Positions 1 through 4,678 of a DNA stretch of 10,095 nt are shown here, piece after piece; within the stretch, counting starts at the first letter, position 1, and each line of letters opens with the position of its first letter. This DNA comes from Candidatus Saccharimonadota bacterium. Its GTDB lineage: Bacteria > Patescibacteriota > Saccharimonadia > Saccharimonadales > Saccharimonadaceae. The translations under genes and the position numbers were made by a program. The stretch spans positions 1 through 10,095 of the forward strand of contig JAFWEB010000042.1 of the NCBI GenBank assembly GCA_017515925.1. The letters run 5' to 3'. The notes under the pieces are model-generated. The model ran no database searches and was not told the origin of the DNA. It saw only the letters and a program-made list of their open reading frames with translations.

Positions 1-106
1 CTCGGCTACTCATGATGCCGAGCTGCTCCCCATTTGACCCAATCACACGCACCTTCTCATAGCGAATTTCTCCGTTGATACGAGTGTGTGAATTATTGTT
101 TCCTAT
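1..106 (-). CDS. infC: Translation initiation factor IF-3, N-terminal part (cut by window start)
   Basis: IF-3 binds the 30S subunit, prevents premature 50S joining and checks start codon and initiator tRNA. The visible 35 codons read on the minus strand contain INGEIRYEKVRVIGSNGEQL followed by GIMSSR, which matches the conserved IF-3 N-domain opening (E. coli has RINGEIRAQEVRL and GEQLGIVSLRE). An in-frame TAA lies at 122-124, and there is no ATG, GTG or TTG between it and the conserved block. The best start is ATA at 104-106, placed six bases after AAAGGA (113-118). This leaves eight residues before INGEIR, close to the family norm. E. coli infC starts with AUU, and such rare starts give IF-3 autoregulation. 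comM lies 81 bp upstream on the same strand. ACG at 119-121 is the only other candidate and has a poorer ribosome-binding site. Confidence 0.93.
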   Translation of the reverse strand, partial: MGNNNSHTRINGEIRYEKVRVIGSNGEQLGIMSSR

Positions 107-112
107 GGGGGA

Positions 113-118
113 TCCTTT
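113..118 (-). promoter_or_regulatory. Ribosome binding site deciding the infC start
   Basis: AAAGGA on the minus strand, six bases before the ATA codon at 106-104. It is the only Shine-Dalgarno-like string within the short leader, and its spacing selects ATA over the other non-standard triplets in this frame. Confidence 0.7.
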
Positions 119-138
119 CGTTTAACCTTATCTTTTCT

Positions 139-167
139 ATTATATCAAATTCCGCTCACGATTTCAA
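139..167 (-). promoter_or_regulatory. Sigma70-type promoter of infC
   Basis: Minus strand: TTGAAA at 167-162, exactly 17 bases of spacer, TATAAT at 144-139. Predicted transcription start is near 131-132, giving a leader of about 26 nt before the ATA start. It sits in the comM-infC gap, so infC can be expressed independently of comM. No intrinsic terminator is visible after comM, so read-through from comM is also possible. Confidence 0.85.
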
Positions 168-187
168 GGGGTTTTACAGGGAAAATC

Positions 188-1699
188 TTAGAATTTTTGA
201 CGGAAAGCCAGCGCCTCAGAGATATGCGGTGATTTTACCTCTGTAGATCCGTCAAGATCGGCGATAGTTTGGGCCACGCGGACGACTTTTAGATAAGATC
301 TAGCTGATAGATTTAGCGACCGTGCGGCTGAATCCAGCATAGCCTTCGCCTTTGGCTGGATCTGGACAAATTTGGCAATCTGGGAAGGGGAGAGCGAAGC
401 ATTGTATATGCCTGGAGTTTTGAAACGCTGATGTTGCGCCGAGATAGCATCTGATATGTTTTGTCTAGCTATGCCGATAGCTGCCGATTCCTTACCCTGA
501 GCTTCGCGCGTGATAATCTCTGATGGATCGATGCGCCCAACTTCGGTAAAGAGGTCAATGCGGTCTAGCAATGGCCCGGAGAGTTTCTTGCGGTAGTTAC
601 AGATTTGCGATTCTGAACACGAGCAGGGATGGGCCGGGTCTCCGAGGTAGCCGCAGGGGCAGGGATTGAGAGTAGCAATCAGCATGAAATTGGCCGGGTA
701 GGTTACTTTGCGTCCAGCTCTAGAAATGCTAATCTGATGGTCTTCTAGTGGTTGCCGGAGCGACTCTAGGAGCGCCCTAGGATACTCCAATAGCTCGTCT
801 AGAAACAGCACACCTAGATGCGCTAGCGAGATTTCACCGGGTTGTGCTTTAGCCCCGCCACCAATTAACGACACGGCTGTGCAGGTATGGTGGGGACTAC
901 GAAATGGCCGCTCCAAGATAATATCTGTGTTCAGCCCGGTCAGAGAATATATCTTAGTTACAGAAATTTGCTCAGCTTTTGTCAGGGGTGGAAGAAGGTC
1001 AACGCTACTACGAGCCAGGGCAGTTTTGCCAGTGCCAGGAGGGCCGGACAGGATGATATTGTGTCGCCCAGCCACGGCAATTTGTAAAGCACGCTTGGCT
1101 AGATCTTGGCCTTGTACAAAATTTGGCTCTTTTGCCTCTACTCCCGTTCCAGTATTTTTTACAACGAAATTAACAGAGGGGATTTTTTGCTGGTGTTTGA
1201 GAAAAAGAAACAATTCCATGAGCGTCGAGACGGGAATTAACTCGATTCCAGACGCTAGCGTAGCTTGGGGATAGTTCTTGGTGGGGAGAACAAGACGTTT
1301 GAACCCCGCCTTTTTGGCCGTTTCGGCGATACTAACTATACCCCTGACCGGCCGGAGCTCTCCATCGAGTGAGAGCTCACCAACTAGCGCTGTTTTCTCG
1401 ACGTCCATCGGGAGGATTTGACTAGAGAGAACTAGGATATTAACCGCAATAGAGAGGTCGAGTCCAGTACTATTTTTCTCTAGATCAGCTGGCGCTAGAT
1501 TGATAGTTAGTTTTTGATCTGGGAAGATAAACCCAGACGAGCGAATAGCCGACTTGACTCGCTCTCTAGCCTCACAAACTGTCTTGGAGGCCATTCCGAC
1601 AATATTAAAGTTGGGTAGACCGCGGACTTCGGAACCTTCAATTTCGATGATGGCGCCTGAATATCCAAAGGGAATTATTGAATATGTTTTAGCGATCAT
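188..1699 (-). CDS. comM: YifB/ComM-family Mg-chelatase-like AAA+ ATPase
   Basis: ComM is a hexameric AAA+ helicase that promotes branch migration when transformed single-stranded DNA integrates. The family resembles Mg-chelatase ChlI but has no role in pigment synthesis. The frame is open to 1738, but ATG at 1699-1697 is chosen: GGTGAG (1708-1703) lies just upstream, the family typically opens like MIAKTYSIIPFGYSG, and the length becomes 503 aa, the usual size. In that numbering there is an N-terminal S5-fold ChlI domain (about 10-125), Walker A GPPGTGKT at 219-226, Walker B LFLDE ending at D301/E302, and a Cys cluster (CPCG followed by CSCS and another Cys, about 347-367). The SGPLLDRID motif follows the Cys cluster, and a C-terminal Mg_chelatase_C helical domain spans about 400-500. 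It appears intact. No close-to-consensus promoter is evident upstream on this strand. Confidence 0.95.
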   Translation of the reverse strand: MIAKTYSIIPFGYSGAIIEIEGSEVRGLPNFNIVGMASKTVCEARERVKSAIRSSGFIFPDQKLTINLAPADLEKNSTGLDLSIAVNILVLSSQILPMDVEKTALVGELSLDGELRPVRGIVSIAETAKKAGFKRLVLPTKNYPQATLASGIELIPVSTLMELFLFLKHQQKIPSVNFVVKNTGTGVEAKEPNFVQGQDLAKRALQIAVAGRHNIILSGPPGTGKTALARSSVDLLPPLTKAEQISVTKIYSLTGLNTDIILERPFRSPHHTCTAVSLIGGGAKAQPGEISLAHLGVLFLDELLEYPRALLESLRQPLEDHQISISRAGRKVTYPANFMLIATLNPCPCGYLGDPAHPCSCSESQICNYRKKLSGPLLDRIDLFTEVGRIDPSEIITREAQGKESAAIGIARQNISDAISAQHQRFKTPGIYNASLSPSQIAKFVQIQPKAKAMLDSAARSLNLSARSYLKVVRVAQTIADLDGSTEVKSPHISEALAFRQKF

Positions 1700-1799
1700 A
1701 TTCTCACCATATATCAGTTGAAAACGGATTTCAAGCATAAGAATAAAAATTCGTTGTAAAAAATACTAAAAAAGGGGTGAAAAGGCCCCAAAATGCTTG

Positions 1800-1828
1800 T
1801 TGTAAAAAATAATAAACAGTGGTATAAT
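1800..1828 (+). promoter_or_regulatory. Promoter of the tmRNA gene
   Basis: TTGTAA at 1800-1805, 17-base spacer, TATAAT at 1823-1828. Predicted start is near 1835, four bases before the mature tmRNA 5' end, so only a very short precursor leader would need removal by RNase P. The -35 box is part of a GTTGTAAAAAAT string that recurs elsewhere in the window. Confidence 0.8.
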
Positions 1829-1838
1829 AGAGGTAGTT

Positions 1839-2192
1839 GGGGCTGACAAAGCTTAGACGGATTATTGACAGATATCAAGCATGACGATTAGTACCGTAAG
1901 TACAAAATAAGTGAAGCTAAAACTTCCAGCAAGCATGTAGCTTACATGCCTGCTTATGCCTAATTTATCTTAGGCTGATCCTTCTGTGAGTCTTCATAAC
2001 AGATAGGATTATCAGATTTATGAGGATAGAATAGATAAGCGACGCACATCTGTTTGAGATTTAGTCATGGCACTCAGTAGTCTCTGTTTTTCTGTTCTAC
2101 TGGGGAGCGCCAAGATGATCAGATAAACTATGCATGTAGAATGATATCCAGAGGTAGTTCGGACCCGGAGGCAGTATCCGGCAGCTCCACCA
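1839..2192 (+). ncRNA. ssrA: Transfer-messenger RNA (tmRNA)
   Basis: tmRNA rescues stalled ribosomes with SmpB: it is charged with alanine, then serves as a message that adds a degradation tag. The 5' end GGGGCTG (1839-1845) pairs with CAGCTCC (2182-2188), followed by ACCA. The third pair is G-U, the alanyl identity element, and CCA is encoded. GACGG near 1856-1860 and GCATGTAG and TTCGGAC near the 3' end match conserved tmRNA blocks. The best tag frame is 1916-1963: GCT resume codon to TAA, peptide AKTSSKHVAYMPAYA, ending in alanine as tags do. A GTAC/GTAC hairpin (1891-1903) precedes it, where pseudoknot 1 is expected. Length 354 nt is normal. Oddities are a T-loop reading GGCAGTA instead of TTCRANY, a divergent D-loop, and a strong hairpin inside the tag frame. 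The exact resume codon is inferred. Confidence 0.93.
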
Positions 2193-2234
2193 AATTGTTA
2201 ATTTTGTGTTTCTCACCCCTGTTAAACGCGCTCA

Positions 2235-2256
2235 GAGCCCACAGAAGGGCTTTTTT
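2235..2256 (+). terminator. Intrinsic terminator after tmRNA
   Basis: Stem AGCCC (2236-2240) with GGGCT (2247-2251), loop ACAGAA, followed by a run of six T (2251-2256). It lies 43 nt after the CCA end, in the right position to end the ssrA transcript. Confidence 0.8.
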
Positions 2257-2339
2257 CGTGGTCTTTTAATAGAAACACAAGCAGTATTGATCGAGGGAAT
2301 TAAGGCCTTAGAATCGCGCTTAGATGGCCAAATAGACAC

Positions 2340-2365
2340 AAAAAATGGGCCGGTTTTAGGCCCAT
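2340..2365 (-). terminator. Second minus-strand intrinsic terminator
   Basis: Seven-pair stem ATGGGCC (2345-2351) with GGCCCAT (2359-2365). Read on the minus strand it is followed by six T (2345-2340). It lies just beyond the terminator at 2375-2411 and would catch read-through from the small-RNA promoter at 2486-2514, protecting ssrA from antisense transcription. Confidence 0.65.
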
Positions 2366-2374
2366 AAAGCAAAG

Positions 2375-2411
2375 AAAAAACCCAACGTACTGCGAGGAAG
2401 TTGGGTTTTTT
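2375..2411. terminator. Bidirectional intrinsic terminator
   Basis: AAAAAACCCAAC (2375-2386) pairs with GTTGGGTTTTTT (2400-2411) around a 13-nt loop. Either strand gives a GC-containing stem followed by six T. On the minus strand it ends the candidate small RNA; on the plus strand it backs up the ssrA terminator. Confidence 0.8.
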
Positions 2412-2479
2412 GTAGAGTGTGGAGTTTTTTGGCTAGATTTTTGTTTTTGGCTTCTGAATAATTTTTTTATTCAAAAGCT
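2375..2479 (-). ncRNA. Candidate small RNA (or short leader-peptide transcript)
   Basis: A self-contained transcription unit: promoter at 2486-2514, predicted start near 2479, terminator at 2375-2411, predicted length about 105 nt. Near the 5' end GCTTTTGAATAA pairs with TTATTCAGAAGC around five A, a 12-pair stem including one G-U. A long A/C-rich, apparently unpaired linker follows, then the terminator hairpin. This is the architecture of a trans-acting bacterial sRNA, but I do not recognise a family. Alternatively GAGGT five bases before TTG would allow a 13-codon peptide (MNKKIIQKPKTKI). No SRP, RNase P or 6S signature was seen. Expression and exact ends are inferred. Confidence 0.5.
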
Positions 2480-2485
2480 ACCTCT

Positions 2486-2514
2486 ATAATATCGCAGCAA
2501 AATGCTAATGTCAA
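2486..2514 (-). promoter_or_regulatory. Near-consensus promoter on the minus strand
   Basis: Minus strand: perfect TTGACA at 2514-2509, 17-base spacer, TATTAT at 2491-2486 (5 of 6 to TATAAT). It has the only perfect -35 box I found in the window, and no protein gene lies downstream before two terminators, which points to an RNA product. Confidence 0.75.
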
Positions 2515-2584
2515 TACTTTTTTGCATAAATTTTTTAATAATTTTTGCAGAGTTTTCCACAAGCAGAATAAACAAAAAATGGAA

Positions 2585-2776
2585 GCCGTCTTTTTTGAAA
2601 CGAATGGTATTTGGGTGATTTGCTACGCAGCTGAACTCACGTCCGAAATGTAGCAATAAATCCAGTCGGTTTGCGCCGGTATTAGCCAGTACCGTACTCA
2701 ACCGTGGATTTATCACTCCATTTCGGGTTCGTTCATATCCTCCGCAAATCAAAATACCATCCGTTTCTCAGACGGC
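2585..2776. repeat. 192-nt nested imperfect palindrome (MITE-like or structured RNA)
   Basis: Nested inverted segments, outside to inside: GCCGTCT 2585-2591 with 2770-2776; GAAACG 2597-2602 with 2762-2767; ATGGTATTT 2604-2612 with 2752-2760; TGATTTGC 2616-2623 with 2744-2751; GAAC 2633-2636 with 2731-2734; CCGAAATG 2643-2650 with 2719-2726; ATAAATCCA 2656-2664 with 2705-2713; CGGTT 2667-2671 with 2700-2704; CGGTA 2677-2681 with 2690-2694. That is about 61 pairs in 192 nt, with an 8-nt apical loop, two symmetric 5x5 internal loops and one larger central bubble. A minus-strand open frame across it is only a by-product. It could be a miniature transposable element or a folded RNA. Family not recognised. 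Confidence 0.85.
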
Positions 2777-2793
2777 CTATGTTTATGATTTGA

Positions 2794-3528
2794 TTTTGTG
2801 ATATTCACATAATTAGCCTTTTCATCGACGGCACGGTGGAAGGAACAGATATATCTGAAATACTTTATTCAGCCAATGATAACACTTATTATGGTAATGG
2901 CTGTCCGGGTAACCATAGTCCATCTGGCGGAGGAGGATATACAACTGCATGTTCTTCACGAATCACTGAAACAGATGATGGGGAAACTCAATATATCGGT
3001 GTATATTATACTTTTCAAGCCGCAACTTCTGGGTCTGGATTTATCGCAGATAATAAATCTGATAATCTACTAATACCTGATTCTTTCTGTCCTCTTGGCT
3101 GGCAATTACCTTACGGTGGCACGGGTGGGGATTATTATGATAAGTCTAGATCATGGAAATACCTTTTTGCAGAGTTCAATTTCAATTTAACTACAACAAA
3201 TACATTATTTGAGCTGTTTAGAGAATATCCATTTTCAGCCATACGAGGTGGCAGGTATTATGGCGATTATGGTGAATTAATAGACTATGGCAGAAGTGGC
3301 TTCTATCATTCTAGTACACAACAAAGTGACGTAGGTGTTCATCGGATTCTGTCCTATGATGAAACGAGAGTTGGTACAATAGCACAGAGATCTGGGCCTA
3401 AAAGGGAAGGACAGTCTGTTCGTTGCGTTTTATTTTTGGCATCCGGAAAATCACTGGAACATGAGAAGCAAAAATCTCGAGCATTTGTGTTCTTTGCGGA
3501 CCCGACGCGACGACGTGGAGCGCTTTAA
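2794..3528 (+). pseudogene. FISUMP (Fib_succ_major) domain surface protein, N-terminally truncated
   Basis: FISUMP domains are C-type-lectin-like modules in exported surface proteins, abundant in Saccharibacteria and Fibrobacter; their ligands are unknown. From a GTG at 2836 the frame gives 230 aa with CPLGWQLPYGG at 85-95, a Tyr/Gly-rich middle, GFYHSSTQQ at 155-163 (where homologues have a YWSST-type motif) and SVRCV at 194-198, the typical domain end. Missing are the signal peptide or prepilin-like N-terminus, the W-MTQNLR-type block that normally starts the domain, and any ribosome binding site. The frame opens after TGA at 2791-2793, only 14 bp past the 192-nt palindrome. After SVRCVLF the frame runs about 30 residues, and the last 15 (AFVFFADPTRRRGAL) are encoded by the palindrome at 3482-3583. 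I infer a headless remnant; a cassette lacking its own start is the alternative. Confidence 0.7.
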
Positions 3529-3583
3529 GCGAGGAGCCCCATAACGATGGGCGCGACGAAGCGGTCCGCAAAAACACCAAATG
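3482..3583. repeat. 102-nt GC-rich palindromic element
   Basis: The ends form a 20-pair stem with one single-base bulge on each side: 3482-3502 pairs with 3563-3583. Its core is TTTGCGGACC (3493-3502) with GGTCCGCAAA (3563-3572). The 60-nt interior is about 65% GC, rich in CGACG/GCG, and contains a smaller CCCAT/ATGGG hairpin (3538-3542 with 3547-3551). The flanks are AT-rich, so composition and boundaries suggest an inserted element. It overlaps the 3' end of the FISUMP frame and supplies its stop codon. It could act as a transcript end, but no T-run directly follows the stem. Confidence 0.8.
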
Positions 3584-3700
3584 TCGGATTTTTGCCGCCT
3601 CAGTGGGTATATAGGCGAATTTACAAAGGATGCCAGGAAAGGAAAGATGCCAGCAAAAATTAAAAGTTTTATACAGAAATTAACAGAATTAATACTATAA

Positions 3701-3719
3701 TGTTGTAAAAATCACAACA
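3701..3719. promoter_or_regulatory. Operator-like palindrome, copy 1
   Basis: TGTTGT-N7-ACAACA with an A-rich centre. A TATAAT string overlaps its left edge (3696-3701), but no good -35 box is found at normal spacing. Similar to copy 2, 68 bp downstream. Confidence 0.4.
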
Positions 3720-3769
3720 GGAAATTGATTATAGCGTATCAGAGGTAAAAGGGCATAAAATAATAGAAC

Positions 3770-3786
3770 GTTGTAAAAAATACAAC
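3770..3786. promoter_or_regulatory. Operator-like palindrome, copy 2
   Basis: GTTGT-N7-ACAAC with centre AAAAAAT. The similarity to copy 1 continues for several bases beyond the palindrome (CAG followed by A-rich sequence). It lies 21 bp upstream of the -35 box at 3808, so it could regulate that promoter. Confidence 0.4.
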
Positions 3787-3807
3787 AGAAAAATGAAAAC
3801 AAAAGTC

Positions 3808-3836
3808 TTGAAAAATATAAGCATATGTGCTATGCT
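3808..3836 (+). promoter_or_regulatory. Putative promoter upstream of the four-codon ORF
   Basis: TTGAAA at 3808-3813, 17-base spacer, TATGCT at 3831-3836 (4 of 6). Predicted start near 3843, giving a leader of about 44 nt to the ATG at 3887, which has AAAAGG at 3875-3880. The gene it served seems lost. Confidence 0.45.
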
Positions 3837-3886
3837 GATATTAAGTCGAAAGACCAAAACAAAAATCGCAAATTAAAAGGAAAAAC

Positions 3887-3901
3887 ATGAAATACAAATA
3901 A
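3887..3901 (+). CDS. Four-codon ORF MKYK-stop, gene stump or leader peptide
   Basis: ATG AAA TAC AAA TAA with AAAAGG at ideal six-base spacing and a promoter upstream. Removing the T of the stop codon would continue the frame as KLVLLAGE before another stop, which looks like the start of a signal peptide. The simplest view is therefore a frameshifted gene stump. A minimal leader peptide followed by the hairpin at 3915-3972 is the alternative. Confidence 0.25.
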   Translation: MKYK

Positions 3902-3914
3902 GCTTGTTCTTTTG

Positions 3915-3972
3915 GCGGGCGAATAGGTAATTTCTAGCCATAAATTACAATAGGAATTACCTATAGCTCCGC
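3915..3972. repeat. 58-nt hairpin with perfect 10-bp core stem
   Basis: ATAGGTAATT (3923-3932) pairs perfectly with AATTACCTAT (3955-3964). The stem extends outward through GCGGGC (3915-3920) with GC-t-CCGC (3966-3972), giving 16 pairs with small bulges around a 22-nt loop. No T-run follows on the plus strand, so it is not a typical terminator. Confidence 0.65.
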
Positions 3973-4265
3973 TAAAATGCGTTGAGCGCGCTGAGTTCTT
4001 GATCATTAGCACCTTCATACACACTAGAATGGTCAGGGAAACAGTAAGGGCTATGCCTCGTATACCGAGGCGGTCAATAAGCTAGAGAGTGGGCTAAAAG
4101 TCGCGGCCATAAGTAATTTAATATTTGCCGGATGACTTCCACTCTTTAGTCTTTTATGTCTTGTCTTTGGGAGAATAACAAATAGGGAAATAATCTGGCG
4201 GTTTTCGCAGTTGGTTGCCAGATGAATCTGTGAAAGATCTAATATTTCCATAAGCAAAAAGATTA

Positions 4266-4274
4266 TGCTATAAT
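4266..4274 (+). promoter_or_regulatory. Extended -10 promoter giving a leaderless mRNA
   Basis: TG-C-TATAAT: TG at 4266-4267 and TATAAT at 4269-4274, followed by exactly six bases and then the ATG at 4281, so the predicted +1 is the A of the start codon. The -35 region is weak (TTTCCA at 4245-4250 with 18-base spacing), as expected with an extended -10. No Shine-Dalgarno sequence lies in between. Confidence 0.65.
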
Positions 4275-4280
4275 CGGGTT

Positions 4281-4628
4281 ATGTTTAATCGTCTGTCTAC
4301 TCTGTTTAGTTTAATCGCAATAGTTGTTATTCTCGCAATGATGAACCTAACAACCCCTACGGATGTTGGTCCGCTAGGGGTTTTAGTTTTTTTCATTATG
4401 GTTTACGTCGTGGTCTATGGGGTGACAGATCTTATCGTGTCGCTCTTCTTTAAGGCCGCAGAGAAAAAACAGGGAATTAGCAAGGGCCATTTCTATGCGG
4501 CAATCATCGCCTTTGGGCCGATCATGCTACTCTTGGTGCAATCTTTTGGTAGTATGAGCATCGCTACTGTAGCGATGGTGATAGTATTTGTCTTCTTGGG
4601 GTGCTTCATCGTGAAAAAACGCTTCTAA
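4281..4628 (+). CDS. Small four-helix membrane protein, unknown function
   Basis: 115 aa, almost entirely hydrophobic. Probable membrane segments are about 5-22, 30-58 (long, may kink), 69-90 and 92-110, with a charged loop AAEKKQGISKGH near 59-70 and a basic end VKKRF, so the C-terminus is probably cytoplasmic. No signal peptidase site, cysteine pair or catalytic motif is visible, and I do not recognise a family. The start is set by the ATG at the predicted transcription start; no ribosome binding site exists. It precedes the ATPase operon by 50 bp and is separated from it by a weak A/T hairpin (4627-4644) and a separate promoter. A functional link to the ATPase genes is possible but only positional. 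Confidence 0.75.
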   Translation: MFNRLSTLFSLIAIVVILAMMNLTTPTDVGPLGVLVFFIMVYVVVYGVTDLIVSLFFKAAEKKQGISKGHFYAAIIAFGPIMLLLVQSFGSMSIATVAMVIVFVFLGCFIVKKRF

Positions 4629-4643
4629 AAAACACAAGTTTTT

Positions 4644-4672
4644 TTCACAAAATCGCAAAAATATGATAAAAT
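4644..4672 (+). promoter_or_regulatory. Promoter of the two-gene ATPase operon, leaderless
   Basis: TTCACA at 4644-4649 (5 of 6 to TTGACA), 17-base spacer, TAAAAT at 4667-4672 with an extended TG at 4664-4665. Six bases separate it from the ATG at 4679, the same geometry as the promoter at 4266-4274, so translation probably starts at the mRNA 5' end. Confidence 0.65.
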
Positions 4673-4678
4673 AAGTAC

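Larger units (their letters stand above)
3584..4260. other. Decayed intergenic stretch without a convincing gene
   Basis: No intact gene is supported here. Remnant-like pieces on the plus strand are a 27-codon frame at 3793-3876 starting MKTKVLKNISICAMLIL (signal-peptide-like, no clear ribosome binding site), a well-placed ATG at 3887 that stops after four codons, and a protein-like frame at 4028-4138 (begins NGQGNSKGYASYTEAVNKLE) that has no start and is preceded by TAG. Together they suggest one or more exported-protein genes eroded by frameshifts. Small hairpins lie at 4055-4071 (GCCTCG/CGAGGC) and 4193-4223 (ATCTGGC/GCCAGAT). Minus-strand frames at 3830-4024 and 4051-4257 show no recognisable domain or ribosome binding site. 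Confidence 0.5.

Noticed and set aside
879..1274. Plus-strand frames opposite comM
   Set aside because: Antisense shadows of the conserved comM coding sequence.
1708..1734. Promoter for comM (TTGAAA and TATATG on the minus strand)
   Set aside because: The spacer is only 15 bases and the -10 lacks its final T. It would also place the transcription start downstream of the good GGTGAG ribosome binding site.
2206..2367. 53-codon GTG-start plus-strand frame whose end reads EGIKALESRLDGQIDTK
   Set aside because: The frame runs straight through the ssrA terminator and a minus-strand terminator and has no ribosome binding site. The coiled-coil-like end may be an old remnant, but it is too short to call.
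2547..2562. DnaA-box-like TTTTCCACA, possible origin near gyrB
   Set aside because: Single imperfect match to TTATCCACA with no cluster, no dnaA or dnaN, and gyrB is almost 6 kb away.
2471..2752. 93-aa minus-strand open frame
   Set aside because: Most of it lies within one strand of the 192-nt palindrome and the rest overlaps the small-RNA promoter. It has no recognised domain and its C-terminal composition is A/T-driven.
2794..3528. Diversity-generating retroelement target
   Set aside because: FISUMP and C-type-lectin folds can be such targets, but no reverse transcriptase, template repeat or Asn-codon-rich variable region is visible here.
3702..3795. Possible two-repeat CRISPR array
   Set aside because: Only two imperfect 26-bp similar units, explained better by the GTTGT/ACAAC palindromes. 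No cas gene is in the window.
3830..4257. Two minus-strand frames of 64 and 68 aa
   Set aside because: No recognisable domains, ribosome binding sites or promoters. They overlap hairpins and plus-strand remnants.
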